A stretch of 7,208 nucleotides of DNA, taken from contig JAQCER010000157.1 in NCBI GenBank assembly GCA_027618625.1, positions 1 to 7,208 on the forward strand, written 5' to 3'. Positions 1-5,506 of the stretch are shown here, one piece after another. Source of the stretch: Verrucomicrobiota bacterium (GTDB taxonomy: Bacteria; Verrucomicrobiota; Verrucomicrobiia; Verrucomicrobiales; DEV007). The notes under the pieces were generated by a model. It was not told the origin of the DNA and did not search any database. It saw only the letters and a program-made list of their open reading frames with translations. The translations under genes and the position numbers were made by a program. The first letter of the stretch is position 1, and each line of letters opens with the position of its first letter.

Positions 1-1066
1 CATGGCAGGTAATGCAAAGGCTGTTGTAGATGGTCGCGCCGCGGTCCAGTGTGCTGTGATCCCATCCGGCAATGAGTGCGCGATGGCTGACATCGGCGAG
101 CGGCTCGATGGTCATCATTTGGATGCGCTCGGCGCCGCCGATCAGTTCGATCGCGTGAGCTACAAAACCGTCGACCACGGTCGGCGGCGGGTCGGTGGCC
201 GACTGTGGGTCAGCCGTCCAGTTGAGTAGTGGTGTATTGGTTTCAGCGGCGCGGCCGGTCGAAAGCTGGCCGATCTCTACCTTGTCGAGTGCGCGTTCCC
301 AGAACCGGATGTTTTCGATTTCGCCATCAAAATCAAGGCCAAAGTCGCGATTCGCCGCACCAATTTTGAATACGAATTCTTCAGGATCGGGTCTGGTGAA
401 GTCGATTTTCCGGGCGACCTCGTTGCCGTCGAGATGCAGCGAGGCGATCCCTTTCGCGACTGTCAACACCACGGAATGCCAGTCGCCGTCGTCGACCTTC
501 GATTCGCTGACCATGGCCCCAAGCCAGCCAATGTCGTAGACCAGATGCCCATCACGAAGGAACAATGCCTTGGCGTCTGGTGCCCACTTGCCTTCGGCTG
601 CGCATTTCGAGATCAACGTTCCGCGTCCTCCCGCCTCTGACCGGAATCGCGCGTAAACTGTGAAGTCACCATCCATTCCCAGAACGTCCTTCGATTGTTC
701 GCGAGAAGCGACGAAGCGTTCGCCTGGCGAGGGAGCGCCTTCCGGCGACCAGGCTTCGCCAAATTCAGTTTCCACAAGCAGCGGTTTTCCGTTGAGCCAT
801 GCGGCAATCACTCCGCGCGCGCCGACTTCCTGGCGACAGGCGACTCGAAGCTCACCGCTGCCGCCATCGTCGAAGGCAATATTGGTACCGGCGACACTGT
901 ACGCAATCGAACCCGAGCCCTCGGCGTAGGTGGCCCGAAGCAGAAAATTCGCCTGCGGTTGCGAGATGTCTGCAGCCCCAATCTCGACCGGTTCAGCCGA
1001 GACATAGAGGCTGAACACCGAAAGGAACGCCGTGATAAACTGGACTCGTGAAATCGATGGTGTCAT
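1..1066 (-). CDS. Secreted LamG-domain / c-type cytochrome protein, 5' part (runs off left edge)
   Basis: An open frame of 355 codons starts at ATG 1066 and has no stop before the edge. Residues 1-24 form a signal peptide (hydrophobic core about 10-22, likely cut after VSA). Residues 25-125 are a beta-rich region I cannot name. Residues about 130-266 look like a LamG/concanavalin-like fold: DFTVYARF, GTLISK, DGDWHSVVLTV, ASLHLDG, then FDGEIENIRFWERAL. The last visible residues are IYNSLCITCH, a CxxCH covalent haem site at 351-355, so a cytochrome c domain begins where the window ends. The product should be periplasmic or surface-attached and carry electrons, perhaps for a sugar dehydrogenase domain further on. 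Large PVC proteins with this order (some named DUF6797 proteins) come to mind, but that is recollection. No Shine-Dalgarno is visible. It is divergent from the DUF2809 gene. The reading frame and haem motif are sure; the full architecture is unknown. Confidence 0.88.
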   Translation of the reverse strand, partial: MTPSISRVQFITAFLSVFSLYVSAEPVEIGAADISQPQANFLLRATYAEGSGSIAYSVAGTNIAFDDGGSGELRVACRQEVGARGVIAAWLNGKPLLVETEFGEAWSPEGAPSPGERFVASREQSKDVLGMDGDFTVYARFRSEAGGRGTLISKCAAEGKWAPDAKALFLRDGHLVYDIGWLGAMVSESKVDDGDWHSVVLTVAKGIASLHLDGNEVARKIDFTRPDPEEFVFKIGAANRDFGLDFDGEIENIRFWERALDKVEIGQLSTGRAAETNTPLLNWTADPQSATDPPPTVVDGFVAHAIELIGGAERIQMMTIEPLADVSHRALIAGWDHSTLDRGATIYNSLCITCH

Positions 1067-1092
1067 GATTCGCTGACCATAACGGAGCAAAG

Positions 1093-1121
1093 TAGACGCT
1101 GGCGAGTTGATAATTGATAAT
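1093..1121 (+). promoter_or_regulatory. Candidate sigma70-type promoter for the DUF2809 gene
   Basis: TAGACG at 1093-1098 and GATAAT at 1116-1121 are separated by 17 bases and match the -35/-10 consensus at 9 of 12 positions. Transcription would start near 1128, leaving a leader of about 15 bases before ATG 1143. The -10 element lies inside the TTGATAA heptamer repeat. This is inferred from consensus only. Confidence 0.35.
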
Positions 1122-1127
1122 TGATAC
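1107..1127 (+). repeat. TTGATAA heptamer short tandem repeat, about three copies
   Basis: TTGATAA occurs at 1107-1113 and 1114-1120, followed by TTGATAC at 1121-1127. It sits in the 76-bp spacer between the divergent LamG-cytochrome and DUF2809 genes. It may supply overlapping promoter elements or a repeated operator. It could equally be a neutral short tandem repeat. Confidence 0.8.
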
Positions 1128-1142
1128 CTGCATTGATGAATC

Positions 1143-1592
1143 ATGAATTCCAGCCTTGCTCATTTCGTTGTTTTGCCGCGCCACCGCTCCCGTGTCATCT
1201 GCGCCGCCGTGATCGGCGTGATCATTCCCCTTGGCCTTGCGACGCGCGCCGTTCCCTGGGTGCCCGAGTTCCTGCGCAGTGAGGCAGGGGATGCGCTCTG
1301 GGCGGCGATGGTATACTGGGGGTTTGCGCTGTTGTCTCCTCGGATTCCGGTGTGGGCAGTGGCTGCCTGTGCTGCCGCGTTTTCATGCGGCATCGAGCTG
1401 AGCCAGCTCAGCAGCCATCCGCTGCTGATGCAGGCGCGGTCGACGCGACTGGGCGCTCTGGTACTCGGGCACGGATTCCTCTGGATCGATCTGTTGCGCT
1501 ACGCTACGGGAATTGCGTTGGCGATTGTGTTAGACCTTGCGCTGATGTGGGCTCGCAAGGACTACGGGACCCGGAAGAATTTGTCTGAGTAA
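1143..1592 (+). CDS. DUF2809 family integral membrane protein
   Basis: The 149-residue product has four likely membrane segments at about 17-35, 50-66, 68-88 and 115-136. The signature of the DUF2809 family is plain: GLATR at 31-35, GDALWAAMVYW at 49-59, ELSQL at 85-89, TRLG near 101-104 and LGHGFLWIDLLRY at 108-120. Length agrees with the family (about 120-150). Function is not established; it is a small inner-membrane protein. The start at 1143 fits because the N-terminus stays short and basic (PRHRSR) before the first helix, although no ribosome binding site is visible. Its 3' end overlaps the convergent gene by 31 bp, so the last ten codons are antisense to that gene's conserved tail. Family call is firm; role unknown. 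Confidence 0.9.
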   Translation: MNSSLAHFVVLPRHRSRVICAAVIGVIIPLGLATRAVPWVPEFLRSEAGDALWAAMVYWGFALLSPRIPVWAVAACAAAFSCGIELSQLSSHPLLMQARSTRLGALVLGHGFLWIDLLRYATGIALAIVLDLALMWARKDYGTRKNLSE

Positions 1593-2464
1593 GGATCTTT
1601 CACCAGTGTGCCAGCGGGAATGTTGCGGACATCTACGTATTTTCCATTCTCTTCGACATAGGGGCTGTAGACCATTCCATCCTTTCCTGGCACTGGTAAA
1701 CCGTAAGGGTAGGTGTCTTTTGCCTGCGTCAGAGGGTTGGATTTCTTTTCGGACGGTGAGGTTCTCTTCACAGCCAGATCTGCGGCTTCATCCCTCGTTG
1801 GAACGGAATCCTTCTTGGTCAACGGAGGCGGAGCTAGATCGGACGATTTCTTTTCGCGTGTTGCTGGCTGATCTTGGATGGCTCTTTTTTGCTTTGGTTT
1901 ATCGACAGCAGCAGTACGTGGCGCAGGGGTGATTTTCGCTTTCTGCTGGGGTTTTGCTTCAGTTTCTGGCTGTGGGGCAGGGCGGGATTCACGGGCGATG
2001 CCTGGTTCCCTTTTCGGCTCTATTTCGCGAGGTTGCTGTCGAGCAGTCCTGTCTTGCTGCACCTCTTCGAACCGCTGTTGAGGCTCCTGTGTCGGCTGAT
2101 AGCCGGGCTCGTTGTAGCCTTGATTTGCGTCTGCGCGAGGAACTCCGCCGGGGCGACCGAAGATGGCATCGAGAACATGGACAAATTGAAATCCGCGGGC
2201 GCGTCGCTGCTCCATTTCATACCGCACGCGTTCCGCCTCACGTTGAGCATTTTCCCTCACCCATCCTAGATCCCGCCGGACATTGTCCCGAGCTTCGGTG
2301 AAATCGCGCTGCACGGTTTGCTGCACCTCTCGCCAGGACTCGACGACGACCGGCGGTCGCTCGGAGCGGGTTCCACGTTCAGCTCTACGCCACGGCGGAT
2401 CGGCGGACGCACTGCACACCATGACGGCGGTGAGCGCGGCGAACAGGGTGGGCAGCTTGAACAT
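1562..2464 (-). CDS. Secreted coiled-coil, Pro/Lys/Glu-rich protein with FRVP-type C-terminal tail
   Basis: I do not recognise a named family. From ATG 2464 the product has 300 residues: a signal peptide at 1-21 ending CSASA, then a charged helix rich in Arg, Glu and Gln at about 39-90 that is a likely coiled coil. A disordered linker follows at about 104-249, loaded with Pro, Lys, Glu and Gln, with repeated PxP and KK runs as in TolA/TonB-like spacers. The compact tail at 250-300 reads YPYGLPVPGKDG, SPY, VDVRNIPAGTLVKDPY and KFFRVP. I recall similar tails closing many verrucomicrobial secreted proteins, which suggests a small recurring module. Earlier starts are possible: ATG 2497 (context ATCATGA, as at 1143) and GTG 2530. 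ATG 2464 gives the most normal signal peptide. It overlaps the DUF2809 gene tail to tail. Probably periplasmic; role unknown. Confidence 0.8.
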   Translation of the reverse strand: MFKLPTLFAALTAVMVCSASADPPWRRAERGTRSERPPVVVESWREVQQTVQRDFTEARDNVRRDLGWVRENAQREAERVRYEMEQRRARGFQFVHVLDAIFGRPGGVPRADANQGYNEPGYQPTQEPQQRFEEVQQDRTARQQPREIEPKREPGIARESRPAPQPETEAKPQQKAKITPAPRTAAVDKPKQKRAIQDQPATREKKSSDLAPPPLTKKDSVPTRDEAADLAVKRTSPSEKKSNPLTQAKDTYPYGLPVPGKDGMVYSPYVEENGKYVDVRNIPAGTLVKDPYSDKFFRVP

Positions 2465-2578
2465 TACCGTTCTGGGATAGGCTGACGAATTCTTCATGAT
2501 AAGGAGTAATACGATTGATGTGTTGGACACCTTTCACCGCTGCAGTATTCAATGCTTCTGTCGATTCGTGCGGCCCGC

Positions 2579-3373
2579 TCAGATGCAACTGTTTGCGGAC
2601 CAACACGCGGCCAGAGCATCCCTCAAAGGATCTGTTTCAGAGGCGCTGAAGCCCAAATGAGACCGTCGCCGCCAGCCCTCAGCGTGGTGGAATTTTCCGG
2701 ACATCGCACCGACTTTCTCTGACATGGCATCCATTTCCAGCAGGTAGGAATCCATGCCCTGACTGGCATCCAGCCATTCCTTCTGGCTGGCGTGCGCCGC
2801 GAGCGCCAGCCGTTTGAGATGGTGAACCGATGTCGTGTCGACAAATCCGTCCGGCTGAACTGGCCGCCGAAGCACGGGATCGCAGAGCCCATGTGGCATC
2901 GCATGGTAGACCGTGACCCCGGAGTCGTAAACCGGAGCAGGTGGACTCGTTTCGAAGTTGGGCATGCCTCGCGAGAACGCGGCTGTAACAGCCAGACGGG
3001 CGGTGTTCTCGTGATCGATCATGTAGTCCTGAGGGGAATGCGTAAGCACAATCCGAGGACGCACTTCGCGGATGATCGCAGCCAGCTGCCGCAGCAGAAA
3101 GACGGAATAAACGATCTCTAAATCGTCGGCGATTGACGGATGCCAGGTAGCGCCGAGGATCTCCGCCGCACGTTGGCTTTCCAGTCTGCGAGTGATGCGC
3201 GTTTGTTCCGCATCCATCGAAAGGCTTCCGCAATTGCCACTGGAAACATTCATGTAGTGGATTTCCCATCCCGCTTCCTTGAGGAGGAGCAACGTTCCTG
3301 CGCAGCAGAATTCGATATCGTCAGGGTGGGCGACAATGGCGATGGCAGATGGGCGGATGTCAGACTTCCTCAT
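2579..3373 (-). CDS. PIG-L/LmbE family N-acetylglucosaminyl-type deacetylase
   Basis: The 264-residue product is within the usual family length. The metal motif AHPDDIE is at residues 15-21; His16 and Asp19 are the expected zinc ligands and Asp18 the likely catalytic base. The third ligand is His121 in the second motif, HSPQDYMIDH at 112-121. Between them SSGNCGS (44-50) follows the second strand, as in other members. The C-terminal part contains SQKEWLDASQGMDSYL. No signal peptide is present, so it should act in the cytoplasm. Family members hydrolyse N-acetyl groups from GlcNAc conjugates, for example in mycothiol or bacillithiol synthesis; the substrate here is unknown. The start at 3373 is the first ATG and places the metal motif normally. 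There is no Shine-Dalgarno. It stands apart from its neighbours (394 bp upstream, 114 bp downstream to the next start). Confidence 0.95.
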   Translation of the reverse strand: MRKSDIRPSAIAIVAHPDDIEFCCAGTLLLLKEAGWEIHYMNVSSGNCGSLSMDAEQTRITRRLESQRAAEILGATWHPSIADDLEIVYSVFLLRQLAAIIREVRPRIVLTHSPQDYMIDHENTARLAVTAAFSRGMPNFETSPPAPVYDSGVTVYHAMPHGLCDPVLRRPVQPDGFVDTTSVHHLKRLALAAHASQKEWLDASQGMDSYLLEMDAMSEKVGAMSGKFHHAEGWRRRSHLGFSASETDPLRDALAACWSANSCI

Positions 3374-3383
3374 GGAGCGAAAC

Positions 3384-3410
3384 GCTATAAGGGTATTTGC
3401 AAAATGGCAA
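3384..3410 (-). promoter_or_regulatory. Possible promoter just upstream of the PIG-L gene
   Basis: On the minus strand TTGCCA (3410-3405) is followed after 15 bases by TATAGC (3389-3384). The spacing is shorter than ideal. The -10 element ends only ten bases before ATG 3373, so transcripts would have a leader of a few bases or none, in keeping with the missing Shine-Dalgarno. Weak evidence. Confidence 0.25.
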
Positions 3411-3427
3411 AAACGGGTGGGGTCACT

Positions 3428-3441
3428 CTAGTCTAGCCTAG
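3428..3441. repeat. Three CTAG sites at 5-bp spacing
   Basis: CTAG begins at 3428, 3433 and 3438. Because the period is 5, TAG falls in all three frames, and because CTAG is palindromic this holds on both strands. The result is a compact six-frame stop about 55-68 bases upstream of the PIG-L start. Confidence 0.75.
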
Positions 3442-3524
3442 CCAGCGAGCCCGTGAACAGCGATGTGGAAAGTGTCGAGTGGCGCGCCGCGCGAGCGGCA
3501 AAGAGTTGGGCACCGCAGACGAAA

Positions 3525-3542
3525 TGCCGTTGCCGTTTCCGT
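3525..3542. repeat. TGCCGT-type hexamer tandem repeat, three copies
   Basis: TGCCGT at 3525-3530 and 3531-3536 is followed by TTCCGT at 3537-3542. It is one of several short tandem duplications clustered in this spacer. No function is apparent. Confidence 0.65.
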
Positions 3543-3562
3543 CCGCGGGAGACCTAGAATGT

Positions 3563-3586
3563 GAGACCGTCCGTCTCGGCGGTCTT
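3563..3586. repeat. REP-like dyad with competing stems
   Basis: GAGAC (3563-3567) can pair with GTCTC (3573-3577). Alternatively the longer arm 3563-3570 pairs with 3579-3586, with AGACCG against CGGTCT as its core. On the plus strand TCTTT follows, so it faintly resembles a terminator, but no plus-strand gene lies upstream. It looks more like an intergenic palindromic element. Confidence 0.4.
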
Positions 3587-3611
3587 CTTTGCGCCGTCCA
3601 CGAAGAACTCA

Positions 3612-3639
3612 CTTTCCGCTTTCCGCCCTTGAGCTTGAG
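3612..3639. repeat. Adjacent tandem duplications CTTTCCG x2 and CTTGAG x2
   Basis: CTTTCCG is repeated at 3612-3618 and 3619-3625. Two bases later CTTGAG is repeated at 3628-3633 and 3634-3639. Two unrelated perfect micro-duplications side by side suggest a slippage-prone or repeat-derived segment. Confidence 0.65.
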
Positions 3640-3702
3640 TTTTGGACTGCGCAGACCGGCGAAATGCACGGCCTCACTTTGCCGGAAACCTTAGGCTTCG
3701 GG

Positions 3703-3726
3703 GGCATTCAGCCCGCAGTGAATGCC
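3703..3726 (-). terminator. 8-bp stem-loop downstream of the lipoprotein gene
   Basis: GGCATTCA (3703-3710) and TGAATGCC (3719-3726) form a perfect 8-bp stem with an 8-base loop, 41 bases past the lipoprotein stop. No U-run follows on the minus strand, so it is not a standard intrinsic terminator. It may protect the mRNA 3' end or mark a factor-dependent end. Confidence 0.35.
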
Positions 3727-3767
3727 GAGTTCGCAAATGGTGCGTTAGAGATTCGAGATGGCGTGCG

Positions 3768-4637
3768 CTACTTGATACTGATCGAAACTTTCTTTTGTGT
3801 TTCGACCTGGACGCCGGGCAGGTTCTTCATCATTTCCATTGCCTTGTCTTTGTCCTGGAGGTCTTCACCCATCATCGCAAGTTTAGTGAAAGCGTTAGGG
3901 TCTTTGAGGACGTCTGCGAATTTCATGGAGAAGAGCGTTACTTCGTTGCCTTTGGAGTGTGTCGCATTGGTCTTGGAGATTTCACCGTTGACCTTGACGG
4001 TGAGGCTCATGGACATGTCTTCCAGCATCATTTTGGCCATGGCCATTTGCTGCTGTTGCTCAGGGCCCAGGTTCAGCTCTGGCTCCAGCCCTTCCAGTTC
4101 CTTGTTCGCCTTGGCCGCAGCTGGATCGGGTTCTGGTTGGGGCAGGTTAATGGTGAGTTCGCCGTCCTTAAGGCTGAAAGTGACTGGTTTCTCGTCTTTT
4201 CCTGCTTCCTCGATTTGCGCTTCGATGTCAGGAGCCATTCCCTTTACTGCGTCTGGGATGTCGGTGCCCATGCCCATGCTGAGTTTGTTGATGTCGGCAA
4301 CGGTGTAAACGGCGGAGGCTCCGAGGCCTCCTTTGGGGTCTTTGATCTCTTCGAGCTTCGTGAGCTTTACGCCCTCGCCCATCTTCTTGGCGCGGGCTTC
4401 GTAGGAAGCGCGGTCCATGAGGGGATTGACCGGAGCTTTTGCCCCGCCTTCCTCACCGCCGAAAGCATCTCCCAAGCCGGACATCATTTGCGCCATCATT
4501 CCACCAAGAACGTTGTTCTCTTCGATGGTCGCGGTTCCATCTTTGTTTACGGTGAGAACGGTATGAGACTGAATGCAACTGGACAGGCCAAAGGCCGCCA
4601 CCATTCCCAACACGAGATTAAGCAAGCGCGTTTTCAT
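3768..4637 (-). CDS. Methionine-rich lipoprotein of unknown function
   Basis: The 289-residue product has a lipoprotein signal: MKTR, a hydrophobic stretch at 5-18 and lipobox LSSC with lipidated Cys21. The mature start VLTVNKDGTATIEENN (27-42) looks like a beta-rich module. A Pro/Gln/Glu linker follows around 166-197, including QQQQ, and the C-terminus is VQVETQKKVSISIK. Methionine is very frequent: 23 residues, about 8%. These cluster at 47-52 (MMAQMM), 121-123, 198-210 (MAMAKMM...MSM) and 255-270 (MM...MEMM). No enzyme motif is seen. I recall similar lipoproteins in Verrucomicrobia but cannot name a family. It should be anchored in a membrane facing the periplasm. The start is fixed by the signal peptide; there is no Shine-Dalgarno. 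It lies 76 bases downstream of the DUF1080 gene on the same strand and could be co-transcribed with it. Confidence 0.88.
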   Translation of the reverse strand: MKTRLLNLVLGMVAAFGLSSCIQSHTVLTVNKDGTATIEENNVLGGMMAQMMSGLGDAFGGEEGGAKAPVNPLMDRASYEARAKKMGEGVKLTKLEEIKDPKGGLGASAVYTVADINKLSMGMGTDIPDAVKGMAPDIEAQIEEAGKDEKPVTFSLKDGELTINLPQPEPDPAAAKANKELEGLEPELNLGPEQQQQMAMAKMMLEDMSMSLTVKVNGEISKTNATHSKGNEVTLFSMKFADVLKDPNAFTKLAMMGEDLQDKDKAMEMMKNLPGVQVETQKKVSISIK

Positions 4638-4713
4638 TCGGAGAGGGTAGACTCACGAATCACAGTCCGCAATATTGATTACAAAGATTCTGACGCCGCA
4701 ACAGCCCTGAAAA

Positions 4714-5325
4714 TCAGGACTTCTTGATCTCAGCGGCCCGTAGATTGCGGAATGCAATCGCCATTTCGTTGCCAGAGTGCAGTTGCAGGCCGATAGGGCC
4801 CTTCTTGACGGCGGTCTCCGAGGTGTAGGTCATCACTTTTTTGCCATTCAGCCAGGAAGTGTAGGTGCCGCCCCGGGCTTCGACGCGAAGCGTGTTCCAA
4901 TCGTCCACCTTCAGCAGTTCCTTCACGCCTTCCGCTTCTACCGGATAACCTTTGCCAGGGATGTAGGGCGAGGCAGTCATGTCGCGCTTCAGCGATCCGG
5001 AAATTCCAATCTGAATCTGTTCTTTGTCATCGCGGATGAAGATTCCGGAATCCACGGTGCCCTGGCCGAATTTGAAATCCGCTTCGACGACAAAGTCGGT
5101 GAACTCCTTTTCTGTCTGCAAAATAGAGCCTTTCGTTTCCGGGCTACTTTGCACAGTGAGGACGCCGTCTGCTGCCTTCCACCAGATGTTGTCAGCCGGG
5201 ACTTTCCATCCGCTCAGGTCCTTGCCGTTGAAGATCGATTCCAATGCAGGCTCTTCTGCAAGCAGCGCCGAGGTGATCAATTGCACGGTGAGGATGCTTG
5301 TGGCGACAACGAGGAGGGATTTCAT
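4714..5325 (-). CDS. DUF1080 family secreted protein (3-keto-disaccharide hydrolase type)
   Basis: The 203-residue product starts with a signal peptide (1-23, cut after SALLA). The mature part is a single DUF1080 domain, a concanavalin-like beta sandwich. Its signatures are IFNGKDLSGWK (31-41), WWKAADGVLTV (48-58), FVVEADFKF (78-86), SGIFIR (93-98), DDWNTLRVEARG (141-152), WLNGK (158-162) and GPIGLQLH followed by FRNLRAAEI (176-200). Members are abundant in Verrucomicrobia and Planctomycetes, and some cleave 3-keto-glycosides after sugar oxidation. Active-site identity cannot be judged by eye. It should act in the periplasm or outside. ATG 5325 is chosen because it gives a standard signal peptide. 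The next upstream gene is divergent (LAB_N), and the methionine-rich lipoprotein follows 76 bases downstream. A weak CCTGA/TCAGG stem covers the stop codon. Confidence 0.93.
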   Translation of the reverse strand: MKSLLVVATSILTVQLITSALLAEEPALESIFNGKDLSGWKVPADNIWWKAADGVLTVQSSPETKGSILQTEKEFTDFVVEADFKFGQGTVDSGIFIRDDKEQIQIGISGSLKRDMTASPYIPGKGYPVEAEGVKELLKVDDWNTLRVEARGGTYTSWLNGKKVMTYTSETAVKKGPIGLQLHSGNEMAIAFRNLRAAEIKKS

Positions 5326-5506
5326 AAACGGGTAGGGATTGTGTTTTTTGCTATCATGCCCACAGGTGCGCGGTCCGAAGCAAGGATAAATGAAAAGGTA
5401 GTCGAGGCAGAGGGAGTGCCCACTCTTTCGAATTCACAAAACGCTGGCAGAGCATACCATTTACGGCCAAGGATTTCTTCCAAGCGACAGAGCTCGCGAT
5501 GAAGCA

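Larger units (their letters stand above)
1063..1146. repeat. 9-bp inverted repeat containing both divergent start codons
   Basis: TCATGATTC at 1063-1071 is the exact reverse complement of GAATCATGA at 1138-1146, with 66 bases between them. Read on its own strand, each divergent gene therefore begins in the same context, GAATC-ATG-A. The arms could be paired regulator sites or a shared initiation context. Six matching bases beyond the ATG could also arise by chance. Confidence 0.6.
3374..3767. other. Gene-free 394-bp spacer with tandem duplications and dyads
   Basis: No convincing gene lies between the lipoprotein stop and the PIG-L start. From left to right the block holds a possible PIG-L promoter, three CTAG sites at 5-bp intervals (3428-3441), three TGCCGT-type hexamers (3525-3542), overlapping stem-loops (3563-3586), tandem CTTTCCG heptamers and CTTGAG hexamers (3612-3639), and an 8-bp inverted repeat (3703-3726). 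A start-less 39-codon frame (minus strand, 3673-3554) ends in FFVDGAKKTAETDGLTF. Short ORFs on both strands are rich in Arg, Pro and Ser and look like chance frames. The block could be an interspersed intergenic repeat or a gene remnant. Confidence 0.6.

Noticed and set aside
195..1051. Several overlapping plus-strand frames in the first kilobase
   Set aside because: All lie antisense to the 355-codon LamG-cytochrome frame and are short, Ser/Arg/Pro-rich and mutually overlapping.
3433..3669. 78-codon minus-strand frame in the 394-bp spacer
   Set aside because: Rich in Arg, Ser and Pro with no start signal or domain. The alternative frame there looks more protein-like but has no start.
4705..4719. 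CCTGA/TCAGG stem over the DUF1080 stop codon as a terminator
   Set aside because: Only five base pairs, a three-base loop and no U-run; transcription could run on into the lipoprotein gene.
3642..4727. 361-codon plus-strand open frame antisense to the lipoprotein gene
   Set aside because: It spans a spacer, a whole gene and the end of DUF1080. Its translation shows no domain or signal peptide, while the opposite strand has a clear lipobox protein. It is a codon-bias shadow.
5414..5425. GAGTG-CC-CACTC dyad in the DUF1080/LAB_N spacer as an operator
   Set aside because: Five-base arms are too short to separate from chance, and no promoter boxes are placed around it.
4777..5502. 241-codon plus-strand frame antisense to DUF1080
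   Set aside because: It lies opposite a well-recognised DUF1080 domain with a signal peptide, and its own translation resembles nothing I know.
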